A stretch of DNA of 64,000 bases from Mycoplasma haemofelis str. Langford 1. Lineage in GTDB: Bacteria > Bacillota_I > Bacilli_A > Mycoplasmatales > Mycoplasmoidaceae. Of the stretch, positions 1 through 9,544 are shown one piece after another (positions within the stretch are counted from its first letter, which is position 1; each line of letters opens with the position of its first letter). Location: NCBI RefSeq assembly GCF_000200735.1, contig NC_014970.1, positions 496,001-560,000 on the forward strand. Reading direction: 5' to 3'. The notes beneath the pieces are model-generated. The model saw only the letters and a list, made by a program, of their open reading frames with translations, was not told the DNA's origin and did no database searches. The translations under genes and the position numbers were made by a program.

Positions 1-12
1 TAGAGAGCTTAT

Positions 13-399
13 ATGCTTAAGAGAACTCCTCAGAGGTTATTTGAAAGAGGAGAATTCTTACTTAAATTGTGGCTTCTTATAACAGCGGGATGCTTTGTCT
101 TCCTACTTCTATTAAAGGTAGATGCCAAGAGTGTGAAGAGATGTCTTCCTATGTTTCTAACTATATGATGTGTTTTTGCTTTTTATTCCTTTGCTAAGTG
201 TTGGGACTGCCTTAAGGATTTAATAAATAAATCCTTATCTCAGCCTCCTTCAGAATTGAGAAAGCTCTTGGTTCTGAATAGGAATATTCTTATTTGCGTC
301 TCCTTTATCGATATCTTCCCATTACTCCCAATCGTAACTGTCATACCCAAGCTATTCTTTTGAAGAATACATAAGAGAATAGCTGTAGTATCTAGTTAG
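13..399 (+). CDS. Hypothetical multi-pass membrane protein
   Basis: A 128-residue protein read with UGA as Trp (two such codons, near residues 55 and 117). Hydrophobic stretches lie at about residues 18-36, 46-62 and 92-113, so it is probably an inner-membrane protein with two or three passes. An in-frame stop at 1-3 means ATG 13 is the first possible start. It resembles the membrane proteins at 9545 and 10266 only in general character (short, Lys/Arg-rich loops). I do not recognise a family. Confidence 0.6.
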
Positions 400-403
400 T
401 TCC

Positions 404-1326
404 TTGAGTAACTCCTCACGCAATTGACTTTCCCTTAATTTAAAAACCAATTTATTAGTAGGAATATCTGGACTCGCGACTGTAGGAACTGGATCGGGAG
501 TTATTTTTGGAGGTAAGAATCAGGATATTCGGGACTCTTTTTCAACGGTTGCTGATCCAATAATTGAATCCATCACCAATGGCTATGAGAGTATTAGTGC
601 CAAGGTTAAGGAGTTACAAGCGGAAGGGTATAACAAGGGTATAACAAGGGTATAGATTTCAAGAATTGAATCGATGATAACTTCAATAAGTCAAAGATAA
701 AGGGAGGTTGGAACAAGATTAAGGAGAATATTGAGAGTTGAGGGACACAGGGTTACGAAATAGGTAAAAGTGCAGCCCAACAGGCTCATTCCTTTTTTTC
801 CAATTGAGATGAGAGTAGACAGACGTTGCACACCCTTTTAAATGCATTAGGAGACTCTTTCTCCTTGGTGGGGAGCCTATTTGGAACATGGGATACTTCA
901 GGAGAATCCAAGCTTTTACTATTATGGGAAGTCCTTCAGAAAGAGGAGTTCCCCACTTTTCTGAATAGTGTATCCAAATTAGCTTCCAAGAATCCCAGCC
1001 TGTTATCCGAATTAAAAGGAGGAGATATTCCCGATATTCTGAATGCCTTCAAACAGGATTCTAGCTATGTAATCGAGACTCTAAATAAGCTATCAACGGA
1101 AGAGACTCAACCTGTTACTCGAGATAAATTAATGAGCTCACTTAAATTACAGTCCTTGATGGGTAAAGCGGAAGCTGCTTCTGCTAGAGCTAAAAGATTA
1201 TTGCAAGCTGGTGGAGAGGGAAATAGGGAAGCCATAGAGGCCGCTAAAAAGGAATTACAAGAGATCATCGCTTCTCTGTCGGCTCTACTTAAGTCTCAAC
1301 AACAAGAGAACGATACCGTTGATTAG
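404..1326 (+). pseudogene. 300-residue surface-protein paralog, off by 11-bp duplication
   Basis: First of four related genes (with 1341, 2970 and 3873). A TTG start is inferred from the parallel N-terminus of its neighbour. The N-terminal part (83 codons: hydrophobic GISGLATVGTGSGVIFGG, then a region around YESISAKVKELQ) stops at TAG 653-655, just after an 11-bp tandem duplication. Removing one copy restores one frame through to TAG 1324-1326, giving about 303 residues aligned with the intact gene at 2970. The C-terminal domain (from about 826) has the family motifs GESK, FxxFxxxVSxLxSKNPxL, DIxDxLxAFxQ and LKLQSLMGKA. Either phase-off or decaying; the function is unknown, and the N-terminus suggests export. 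Confidence 0.75.
630..651 (+). repeat. 11-bp tandem duplication (ataacaagggt x2)
   Basis: Two exact copies of ataacaagggt inside the paralog at 404. The second copy shifts the frame and creates the stop at 653-655. The same duplication, inside 82 identical bases, is present in the paralog at 3873. Confidence 0.95.
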
Positions 1327-1340
1327 GATATTCTTGTACT

Positions 1341-2278
1341 TTGTCTAGTTCTTCTCACAATTGACTGTCTCTAAATCTAAAGACAGGTTTATTAATAGGA
1401 TCAGCATCTCTATCTTCTATAGGAACTGCTTCAGGTCTTTGTTTTAACTCAGGTAGAGACGTCTTAGAGACGTCTTAGAGACGTCTTAGAGACGTCTTAG
1501 AGACGTCTTAGAGACGGTTAAGAATTCCACGCAGCCAATCGTTGCTCCCTTCCAAACCGGCTATTCCAAGCTATCGGAGCAACTAGATAGCTTTTCTAAG
1601 AAGGGATACAACGTTGGAATAGATGCCCATACTTGAGTATCAGATAACTTAAATAGATCCAAGTTAAAGACGGGAGGGAAGAATATATATGGCTATTTAA
1701 GTGAGTGATACACAGCTGTAAAGGACTTTGCAAAGAGCGCTCATACTACCATTTCAGATTTCTTTAAGGATTGAGATAATAGCAGGGAGACTATTCACGT
1801 AGTTTTCAAAGCACTAGGAAATTCCTTCTCCCTACTGGGAGGTCTCATGGGTTCTTTTGAATCTGATGGGGAATCTAAATTAAAGATACTATTTGAAGTA
1901 ATTGGGAAGCCTAGATTTAAGGAATTCATGACCCAAGTTTCCACCATGGTATCTAAGAATCCTAATCTTATGTCTTCACTGAAGGACAATGATGTAATGG
2001 ATGTTCTTTCCGCCTTTAGGCAAGATGAAGATACTGTTGTTGATACTTTAAAGAATTTAAATACTGAGGGAGAGGGGAAGGTCGATAGAGATAAGCTAAT
2101 GAATGCTTTAAAGCTTTACTCTCTAATGGATAGGGCTAAGTCTATGCAAAGTAAGGCTCAAAGCGTTATCGCTAAGCAGGATAAAGAAGCTGCTAAGGCT
2201 CTAGTTACAGAAATTCAGAAGATTCTTGGTGAGATTAAGGGAATAATAGACTCTCAGGAACAGCAGGCAACCGAATAG
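1341..2278 (+). pseudogene. 300-residue surface-protein paralog, off by 11-bp repeat expansion
   Basis: Second family member. TTG 1341 begins a peptide parallel to that of the gene at 404 (LSSSSHNWLSLNLK). After about 41 codons it enters a tandem array of an 11-bp unit and hits TAG. With a single unit the frame would read GRDVLETVKNSTQP and run through to TAG 2276-2278, matching RQDNLKTIMESAG of the intact copy at 2970. The downstream frame is open from about 1519 (several UGA Trp) and contains the conserved C-terminal domain from 1847. The excess of four units (44 bp) is not a multiple of three, and any extra unit also exposes TAG. Confidence 0.75.
1454..1516 (+). repeat. 11-bp tandem repeat (tagagacgtct, 5.7 copies)
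   Basis: Five exact copies of tagagacgtct (1454-1508) followed by a partial copy. It sits early in the paralog at 1341, at a different place and with a different unit from the 11-bp duplications in the paralogs at 404 and 3873, so it arose independently. It is a plausible slippage switch. Confidence 0.95.
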
Positions 2279-2283
2279 CTATG

Positions 2284-2901
2284 CTACCCGAGGATCTTAG
2301 ATTCGGGAGTTAGACAAAACTCCTGTGCACGATTTATAGTCTTCTTCTTTTCTGGCTTATAGGTCTCTTTAAACGTTGACTTACACCAAGTTAGTAGGTT
2401 ATCGAAATTATCTCCTCTCTGCAGAATACCTTCTCTCATGATCGAGTCTTTGTACTTATGAAATATGGCATTCTTATTCTCGGGAGACTCCTTCATATCA
2501 TCTATAGTTTGAGTATCTTCTTCCTCTAGAAGAAAGGCTTTGATATCCATAGTACAGAAGACCTTAAGCTGATTAAAGGTATCCATCTTCTGGGCATCAT
2601 AGCTTTCATACATATTCCGATGACATCACCTCTTTAGGAAGTAAGCTCCTTCATTACTCGAAGAGTCAGAGCTTATTTCGGGAATTATCTCCTCCAATTC
2701 CTTCTTGTAGTTCAGATATTTCTCCCTCCACCTAGTAAAGGGATTCCTCCTTACTTCGAAGAGGGATTTGTAGTTTTGGGATTCTAAGTGAGCCTTATTA
2801 GTTGGGCACTTGAATAAGGTATCTACAGTTTTGAATCCAACTCCAGATATGACAGCAACTGTGGCGGATGTAGTTAATGACTTTGCTATGCTGGAACTCA
2901 C
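2284..2901 (-). CDS. Hemoplasma paralog-family protein, hydrophobic N-terminus
   Basis: A 205-residue protein; one UGA Trp joins the two halves (around 2623-2625). An N-terminal hydrophobic stretch (residues about 10-30, TTSATVAVISGVGF) is followed by a Lys/Glu-rich helical body with scattered Trp and Cys (LLTWCKSTF, QEFCLTP). This is the pattern of the large roughly 200-residue families of hemoplasmas, also seen here at 5259, 55784, 61859, 62473 and 63084. Convergent with the gene ending at 2278. Probably membrane-anchored with the body outside; function unknown. Confidence 0.65.
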
Positions 2902-2969
2902 TAACTAGCAGAGCAAGGGAAAGATTTGCTACTGATATATGATAATTTTCTAAATTTCAAATCCTTCGT

Positions 2970-3872
2970 ATGTCCGACAGATCCTCTTTATTTCCAGCTA
3001 ATTTAAGAGTAGGTCTGTTGGCAGGATCGGCTGCTTTAGCCTCTATAGGAACTTCATCTAGTCTACTACTAGATTCTCGACAAGACAATTTAAAGACAAT
3101 AATGGAATCGGCCGGAAGTGCGGCCGCTCCAGTTTTAAATCCAATTAAGAAAGGGATTGACAACCTATCGCAGCAATTGGATGATTTCTCTAAGCAAAGC
3201 TATAACGCAGGAGTAGATGCTAAGCAATGGGCAGAAGGGAACTTTAGTAAAGTTAAGATAAAGTCAGGTTGAAATCAGATTTATAAGAATCTCTCGTCTT
3301 GATATGGAACAGCCAAGTCTGCTGCAGAATCTGCTTCCTCCGAGGTAAAGAAATTCTTCCAGAACTGGGAGGACAATAAGGAGATTCTTCACATCATATT
3401 CAAATCTATAGGGAACTCATTCTCAATAATAGGGGGATTAGTAAGTTCTTCTTCATCTGGGGAGTCGAAGATAAAGATATTGTTTGAGGTATTATCTCAT
3501 GAGAAATTCAAAGACTTTGCCGCCGCAGTAGGAGGTTTAACTTCTAAGAATACTCGCCTCTTTTCGCAACTACAAGGAGATGATATTTATGATGTTTTAA
3601 CGGCATTCCGTCAGGAGCCAGATGAGGTTACTGGAATTCTTAATGATTTAGCTAAAAAAGAGAAGGATACCGTTGATAGAGACGTACTAGTAAGTGCTTT
3701 AAGACTTCAATCTCTCATGGGAAAAGCCACGGCTTTAGTGCAAAAGCTAAAGACCTTATTAGCTTCTGAAAATAAGGAGGAGGCTAAGAAGTTAAAGACT
3801 CAAGTGGAACAAGCTATTAGGGATTTAGATGCGGTAATAAAGTCTCAAGAGAGCGCAGAAGAGAAGCAATAG
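2970..3872 (+). CDS. Intact 300-residue paralog of the 404/1341/3873 family
   Basis: The only uninterrupted member of the four-gene family: ATG 2970 to TAG 3870-3872, 300 residues, with two UGA Trp codons near 3270-3302. Hydrophobic N-terminal segment at residues 13-33 (LRVGLLAGSAALASIGT), a variable middle (about 35-140), and a conserved C-terminal domain (about 150-295) rich in Lys, Glu and Leu with the motifs FxxFAAAVGGLTSKN, DDIYDVLTAFRQ and LRLQSLMGKA, predicted helical. At the site of the duplication in copies 404 and 3873 it reads AGVD with no repeat, which fixes the ancestral frame. Likely an exported antigen-like protein; function unknown. Confidence 0.75.
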
Positions 3873-4780
3873 ATGGCACATCCATCGCAAGATTGACTTT
3901 CCCTCAATTTAAAGAATAACTTACTCGTAGGGATATCTGGTCTTGCTGTAGTAGGTACCGGATCTGGAGTTCTTTTTGGAGGTACATCTAGAGATATTAG
4001 TACCTCCCTTTCCTCTGTTGCCGATCCAATAGTAGAACCAATAACAAAGGGCTATGAGAGTATTAGTGCCAAGGTTAAGGAGTTACAAGCGGAAGGGTAT
4101 AACAAGGGTATAACAAGGGTATAGATTTCAAGGATTGGGTTGATGGTAATTTCAATAAATCAAAGGTCAAGAGTGGTTGGAATTTGATTCGAAGAAATAT
4201 TGAAAGTTGAGGTAAGCAGGGTTACGAAATAGTCAAAGAGGTAGGAAAGAAGGCTGGATCTTTTATTTCAAATTGAGATGAAAGTAAGCAGACTTTACAC
4301 ACTATCTTTAACGCTTTAGGAAGCTCTTTTTCCATCATCGGAAGTTTATTTGGAACATGAGACACTTCGGGAGAATCAAAGCTTATGTTGCTTTGGGAAG
4401 TGCTGCAGAAAGATGAGTTTCCTGAATTTCTAACTAATGTATCGACCTTGGCTTCTAAGAACCCCAATCTGTTATCCGAATTACAAAACAATGACATTCC
4501 CGATATCTTGAATGCCTTCAAACAAGAACCTAGTTTTGTAGTTGAGAAAATAAAGGAGTTATCTAATCAAAAGGCGAAGGTAGACAGAAATACCTTGATA
4601 AGCTCCTTGAAACTTCAATCCCTAATGGGGAAAGCTAAAGCAATAGGGGCTAGAGTTCAAGCTCTCTTGAATAAGGGGGAGAAGAATGCTGAAGAGATTC
4701 AGAAAGTAAGGCAGGAACTACAACAGATTATTAGTCAACTGGATTCAATGATAAAGGCAAACGCTACCGAAGAGTCCTAG
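3873..4780 (+). pseudogene. 300-residue surface-protein paralog, off by 11-bp duplication
   Basis: Starts at ATG 3873, directly after the stop of the intact copy. The first 83 codons (MAHPSQDWLSLNLK, then hydrophobic GISGLAVVGTGSGVLFGG) end at TAG 4122-4124, just past an 11-bp tandem duplication. Deleting one unit restores a frame that runs through several UGA Trp codons to TAG 4778-4780, giving about 299 residues with the family C-terminal domain from about 4385. Its 3' end overlaps the convergent gene ending at 4777 by 4 bp. Phase-off or decaying. Confidence 0.75.
4099..4120 (+). repeat. 11-bp tandem duplication (ataacaagggt x2)
   Basis: Two exact tandem copies causing the frame break of the paralog at 3873. 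Positions 4050-4131 are identical to 581-662, so the duplication was probably spread by gene conversion or recent duplication. Confidence 0.95.
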
Positions 4781-5223
4781 GCAGCTTTGCCTGATTCGGA
4801 TTCACTTTTAGAAATTTCTATATAAACTGCCGCCCCATGGCTGCACTTACTCCTTTGACTATCTGCCGATAGAACTATCTTGTCATCATTAATAGAGGAT
4901 CCATTCTTACTTCTAAACTGCTCTAAAGATTCATAACCCACTACCGAATTAGATGTGGTGGTAGTGGATCCGCTTGTGGAACTAGAAGCTTGGGATGGTG
5001 TAGCGTCCTTGCTCTTGAATAGAAATGTACATCCCTGAAGATCCTCATATTCCTTGATGTCTTCTATGGAGGCAATCTTAGCGATCTTCTTTACAAAGTA
5101 TTTGGCAGGCCTTGGTCTGGGCATGTATTTGCCCACCACATAGGAACTCCCAAAGGACAAGGTGGTGGCTCCAGAGATGATGCCTGTTGTGCTTAGAATG
5201 GAAAATAAAAATCTATCTGTCAT
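4777..5223 (-). CDS. Hypothetical membrane-anchored protein
   Basis: A 148-residue protein with a hydrophobic N-terminal segment (residues 6-30, FSILSTTGIISGATTLSFGSS), a basic stretch, then a Ser/Thr-rich low-complexity linker (about residues 78-95) and a C-terminal part with one Cys. The Ser/Thr linker suggests an extracellular domain on a stalk. Divergent from the gene at 5259 with 35 bp between starts. Family not recognised. Confidence 0.6.
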   Translation of the reverse strand: MTDRFLFSILSTTGIISGATTLSFGSSYVVGKYMPRPRPAKYFVKKIAKIASIEDIKEYEDLQGCTFLFKSKDATPSQASSSTSGSTTTTSNSVVGYESLEQFRSKNGSSINDDKIVLSADSQRSKCSHGAAVYIEISKSESESGKAA

Positions 5224-5258
5224 GAGATCGAGGTTTTAAGATATCAAGTTCTTTATTC

Positions 5259-5864
5259 ATGTCTTTCAACTCTCTTAAGTTTATTGCTCCTTTATCGGGA
5301 ATGGGTCTTTCTGGCGCCTTGGGAACCTGATACTTTTACCCCAAAGGACAAGAGCCCGTCCAAAGCAAATTTAAAGACGTATTCAGATATGCACTTCTGA
5401 CTACTTCTGATGAGATATGAAATTCTAAGTTGTCTAAACTTCAGAGCTCCAATATCCATGGAGTTCATGAAAAGCTTTCCAAAGCTAAGAGCGCTAATGG
5501 AAAGCAAGAACTTCAGGAAGCTTGTAATTCCATTTATGAATTGGAGTTTTTCAGCAGGGAATCTGATGAGTATAAGAACTTTAAGGATTTTTGCTCCTTA
5601 AGCAATAAGGATAAGTTACCAAAAGACCAATTTATTGGGGAGGATGATTCTTCCTTGACTAAACAAGTGCAAGCAATATCCAAAGATCAGGGCCCCTTTA
5701 GTTATGAATTTCAATTAGAAGTAAAGGATAAGATTACAGGCGATAATGCTAATCAGGAGAATAAGGATCCCCTTAAGAACTGGTGTTCCAAATATGAGTC
5801 TGAGCCATATATGCAGGACTTAATCTCTACTGAATTTGAAACTTATTGCAAGAAGAAGAGCTAA
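5259..5864 (+). CDS. Hemoplasma about 200-residue paralog-family protein
   Basis: A 201-residue protein with UGA Trp codons near residues 25 and 54. ATG 5259 is preferred over ATG 5301 because it gives the usual N-terminus of this type (short polar start, then hydrophobic KFIAPLSGMGLSGALGTW). The body is acidic/basic with spaced Cys (ACNSIYE, DFCSLS, NWCSKY, ETYCKK), like other roughly 200-residue families of this lineage. Probably anchored by the N-terminus; function unknown. Confidence 0.65.
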
Positions 5865-5892
5865 TCTGATCTAGTCTGGAAGGCAAGGATTC

Positions 5893-6417
5893 TTGAATTT
5901 TAAGGATCTCCTTTCCGAGTTAAGGAAGAAGCTACTCCAACATAGCAGACTCCTAATTTCATTTACTTGTACAACTGTATCCGTTACTTCCATAATTCCC
6001 CTCATTAATACTCAGCATCCAGTTAAACTAAGTGATGAGTCTTTACGTGAGATATCTGAAGTATTGGGAATAGAAGAAGAGGTCTCTGAGTTACCGATAT
6101 CTTCCAAGGATAGGCTGTTAGTCAATGAAATATTGAGATTTGAAGTTACCCACGGCTGCAAGATTCATTTTGTAAAGAATGATCGGGAAGGTTCTCATCA
6201 CAGAGTTGATGATGACTTCTGGGTAGACTATAGCAAGTCACATTCCGATATATATGAGAAGTTCTTTGAAATAGTGGGGAATGATGAGATTATTAATGAG
6301 TGTAAGAAGTTAAATCAGGATGACAAGTTATGAATTCGGAATCGTTATCAGAGGTGAGTATTCTCTGCGGAAGATCAATCCAATAATGCCTTTAAAGAAT
6401 GGAGCATAAGTAAATAG
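5893..6417 (+). CDS. Hypothetical protein with one transmembrane segment
   Basis: A 174-residue protein from a TTG start; two UGA Trp near the C-terminus (6331-6333 and 6355-6357) carry it to TAG 6415-6417. Residues about 20-38 are hydrophobic (LLISFTCTTVSVTSIIPLI), the rest is soluble and acidic. Its stop overlaps the GTG of the next gene by one base, so translational coupling is likely. Family not recognised. Confidence 0.6.
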
Positions 6418-6848
6418 TGTCTTGGGTCATGCCCTTCGTGTCTGTGGGCTTGGGTGCCGTAGTAGGAGGGACAGCAGGATTTGCCTATGTCCATAGAGTG
6501 CCTAGGACTATGAGAACTAGACTGGAATCCCAAGGGTTAGTGCCTCTTAAAGATGCTGACGATTTGATTTGGTACAAAAGAGTCTTTAAGAAGTTTCATA
6601 ATCAAATCAAGAAAGATATCCCTGAGCTTCATGGGATAACTCATGACACCGTTGGAGTGGATATTGCAAGTAATTATCCTTTCGCTATTCACTTGAGGAC
6701 TTGGTGCAGTGAGAATTTAGAGAAGAACTGGATATTCATGACTTCCAATATGAGGGAGAAGATAAGGGATTACTGTGTTAGGTATCCTAAAGAGATATTG
6801 GATTCCGAGAATGCTCCTTCTCAAGTGGAAGCTTGAAAAGAGGCTTAG
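6417..6848 (+). CDS. Hypothetical membrane-anchored protein
   Basis: A 143-residue protein from GTG 6417, overlapping the previous stop. Hydrophobic and Gly-rich at residues 5-25 (MPFVSVGLGAVVGGTAGFAY), followed by a helical, Trp-containing body with two Cys (RTWCSEN, RDYCVRY). This is the same general plan as the paralog families around it. One UGA Trp precedes the stop. Function unknown. Confidence 0.6.
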
Positions 6849-6943
6849 AAACACACCTAAAAGGCATTCAATCTAGTTTTCAAAAAAGTCCACAGTCTTG
6901 ATTTCTGATTTCTATAAGCCACAGGCATTTTATTCTTATCTAA

Positions 6944-7363
6944 ATGGCATTCGCTTTAGGCGTTGGGAAGACCTTCCTTGCTGGTTCTGCTGCAGTGGGA
7001 ACTGCGGGCGCAGCGGGAGTTTGATTGGGTTCATCTTCTCCATCTCAAGAGAACCCTATCACTTCCGTCTCCGCACCAAAACAGGATGAGCAACCTAAAG
7101 TAGGTAAATGCGTAATTTTTGAAATAAGTGATCCAGCCACAACTTCTAACACTGTTATTAGTAAGTTGGAACAGAAGGGGGAAGAGGATGCTTTTCTGTC
7201 TGTGGCTGAAGGCACTAAAACTGATCAGTTTATTAAAGATGTGAAATCTGCGTGCTCTAGTCGCAATCCTTCTGATGATAAGAAGGTCTATGTTGCTTTA
7301 AAGAATGGGTCTTGGAATTATTCTGTCTCTTATCAGAAGGAGTGAACTCTTGCGGGAAGATAA
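6944..7363 (+). CDS. Small exported protein, paralog of the 7370 gene
   Basis: A 139-residue protein; ATG 6944 gives a signal-like N-terminus (LGVGKTFLAGSAAVGTAGAAG). A Ser/Pro-rich linker is followed by a small domain with two Cys (GKCVIFEIS, VKSACSS) and the end motif KVYVALKNGSWNYS. The gene at 7370 has the same end motif (KVYVTYSNGVWNYS) and Cys spacing, so they are tandem duplicates. UGA Trp at residues 27 and 134. Function unknown. Confidence 0.65.
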
Positions 7364-7369
7364 GAACTT

Positions 7370-7870
7370 ATGCCTCTTCCTTTTAAATTAGCTGTTGGTT
7401 TAATTTCTTCCTCCTCTGCCATCGGATTAGGAACTTGAAAGTTTATTAATTTGGGAGAAGGTTCAGAAAGGCCAAAGATTATTAAAACTTCTGAAAGTAA
7501 AGAACTTGAGCTGGAGGAATTAGATGAGCCTCGGCTTGAAGAGGAAGTATCGTTAGTCGAGGATAAGGTTCTTGATCCGGTTACGATTCCTCCGGCAGTC
7601 GTTGAGCCAAAGCAAGTTTGCTCTATTGTTCAGATAACATGACCTTCTAGAGTTGGGCAAAAGGTAGAGGTAGTAAAAGAGATAGATTCTAAAGATTTGG
7701 ACAAGGAATCTGGCAAGAAGACTGACCGTTTTAATGAGGATATTAAAAAGGCTTGTGACCCTTTAGGTAATGGGAAGAAAGTTTATGTGACCTATAGCAA
7801 TGGTGTTTGGAATTACTCAGGCAATTATCAAACTAATTGATCTCCAACAGACGGAATTAGAAGGAAGTAG
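7370..7870 (+). CDS. Small exported protein, paralog of the 6944 gene
   Basis: A 166-residue protein with a hydrophobic N-terminus (FKLAVGLISSSSAIGLG), a long acidic linker rich in Glu/Leu (residues about 33-75), then the domain shared with the 6944 gene: VCSIVQI, KTDRFNEDIKKAC and KVYVTYSNGVWNYS. UGA codes Trp at residue 23 and twice later. It begins 6 bp after the upstream stop, so the pair is probably co-transcribed. The acidic linker is the main difference between the two. Confidence 0.65.
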
Positions 7871-7873
7871 CTT

Positions 7874-8353
7874 TTAAGCTGCTTCCTCTAGTGAATTCTT
7901 TGAATCTAGGCAAAGATCTCAGAATCCCTTTTTGGGATCTGAAACTTGATCTAGATAAACATTGCTTTCATCCTTGGTATCATCGGCATTTTCTTCTATC
8001 TTCCTAAAACAAAAGTCTCTCATAGCTTCCTTGCTCTTTCTGGCCTCCATCGGAAATATCTTTCCGTAGTTTTCTCATGGAGAATTCCAATGAGCACTGA
8101 AGAGCTTAAATTTCTTATCTCAAATCTTGTGTTCAGGATCTGCTAATACGTATCATCCACTATATCTTTGGTTAGAGGAGAGATAGTCATTTACCTTTTT
8201 GGTAGTCTGGCGAAATCTAAGTAGCTTAGCCTCTCCACTTCTTAATCGCTCTCATGCATCTAAGCCATAGATAACTGCAACTCCAATTGCTGCAGCGCAC
8301 ACTCCAGAGATTGCTTTAAGGTTTGATACCGACACAACAAGAAACCTATACAT
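7874..8353 (-). CDS. Hypothetical membrane-anchored protein
   Basis: A 159-residue protein with five UGA Trp codons, open from ATG 8351-8353 to TAA 7874-7876. Hydrophobic residues at about 6-29 (VVSVSNLKAISGVCAAAIGVAVIYGL), then a soluble body with Trp and Cys (MRDFCFRK, WDLCLDS). It belongs by plan to the roughly 140-210-residue anchored proteins of this region. Convergent with the 7370 gene, 3 bp apart. Confidence 0.6.
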
Positions 8354-8466
8354 TTGTTTTTCGCCTTTTTCGCACAAGGCTCTAGGAAAATAGAAAACAG
8401 TTTCATGACTGGATAGGTGAAAGGAGCGCTAATAGATATTGGATTTATAAGTAGAATTGGAAATGA

Positions 8467-8956
8467 CTAGTTAAAGGAAGGAATTTCTAATTTATCATCC
8501 GTACAGCTTACTGTGTAGTTTGTAATCTTTGTATCAGTCCTGCTTTCAATCTTGATATACCCATCTAGAAGTTCAATAGTCTTTAGAAACAAAGACTTGT
8601 GATTTGGTTTCTAGAAGCTTGGTAACTTCCTCATAGACGTCGGCAGTTAAATTCTCTTTCAGGAACTTGTCATCTACTTTAACTACATATCTATATCAAG
8701 AACTCTTGACCGCAAAGGCATTCCCTTTAGATTTGGAAGATGATTCGCCCTCTGAAGTTGTGGTGGAAGTAACTTCGGAAGTAGGAGCTGATTGTTCTAC
8801 TAGTTGACTTACTTTTACAGGCTCTTCGCCCCCTCGTAGAGTACTTATACTTTCCCTAGATAAATCATCCCATCTAGGGAAAACATCAAAGTAGGCACCA
8901 ATTAAACCTGATGCCCCAAGAAGAGCCCCTCCCAGAAATAACTTAGAAAACTCCAT
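8467..8956 (-). pseudogene. Small exported protein, probable frameshift near its 3' end
   Basis: ATG 8956 starts a protein with a signal-like N-terminus (LFLGGALLGASGLIGAYF), a Ser/Thr-rich linker (about residues 50-85) and a small domain (YRYVVKVDDKFL). In this frame it would stop at 8492, but the last 30 codons contain an implausible density of UGA. The +1 frame from about 8610 reads IELLDGYIKIESRTDTKI and SCTDDKLEIPSFN and ends at TAG 8467-8469, which looks like the true C-terminus. A single-base shift around 8570-8610 is therefore likely. Confidence 0.5.
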
Positions 8957-9356
8957 GCTTTATCTCCTTAAAGCCTTGGACGTTCCCTCAGTTAAGAAAC
9001 TGTAATCAGTTATTCCGTTCTCCGTTCTCCGTTCGAAAGTAATTTCTATTTCAGATGCACTAAAACTTGTGTGCAGAACACCACACAATGCTGCATGTAG
9101 TGCCAACATATTGGACTAATAAAAGGGTATTTCAAAAAATTCGTCCAAGGACTAGCAGAAAGAGCCTTAAACTCTGGAGTTTTTAATTTTTCAAACTTAA
9201 GCTCTCTATGTTCCAATTATTTAGTTCAGGCTGAGCCTATATATCTTGACTATTGATATTAAAAGTAAACAAAGAAAGACCGTCTGGAAATCGTAGATGT
9301 AGGATGTGGTTTAATTTTTATATTCCTCCGTAAAATCTTGACGTTAACAGAAAGGT
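8957..9356. other. 400-bp intergenic region with a short repeat
   Basis: No convincing reading frame on either strand, and no tRNA or recognisable small RNA. It holds a 7-bp repeat (9014-9033) upstream of the minus-strand gene at 8956 and AT-rich stretches near 9120-9330 that could carry promoters for both directions. Confidence 0.4.
9014..9033. repeat. 7-bp tandem repeat (ccgttct, 2.9 copies)
   Basis: Two full copies of ccgttct and a partial copy, about 60-75 bp upstream of the start at 8956 (minus). It could change promoter spacing by slippage, but with so few copies this is speculative. Confidence 0.7.
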
Positions 9357-9542
9357 TTGGGGAATAAATATTTGGTTCAACTCTCCCTGAGAACGGGGGA
9401 TTCCTTGATTTCAGGCGGGAATCTTCTTATATTAGCTTCTTTTCTTGCTATCTTCTCTAGGCTATCTCTATTCTTTCAAGATTCTTATAAAAGTAATAAT
9501 CCCTTCCTTGAACTTGTGAAGCCTTTAATTCTTAATATCTAA
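9357..9542 (+). CDS. Small membrane protein
   Basis: A 61-residue frame from TTG 9357, preceded by a purine run (agaaagg). Residues about 20-42 are strongly hydrophobic (LISGGNLLILASFLAIFSRLS). It ends 2 bp before the next membrane-protein gene at 9545, which supports a real co-transcribed gene. Start uncertain; it may be a remnant of a longer gene. Confidence 0.4.
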   Translation: MGNKYLVQLSLRTGDSLISGGNLLILASFLAIFSRLSLFFQDSYKSNNPFLELVKPLILNI

Positions 9543-9544
9543 GA

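Noticed and set aside
8957..9356. RNase P RNA, tmRNA or 4.5S RNA in the 400-bp gap
   Set aside because: None of the conserved core sequences of these RNAs could be found on either strand.
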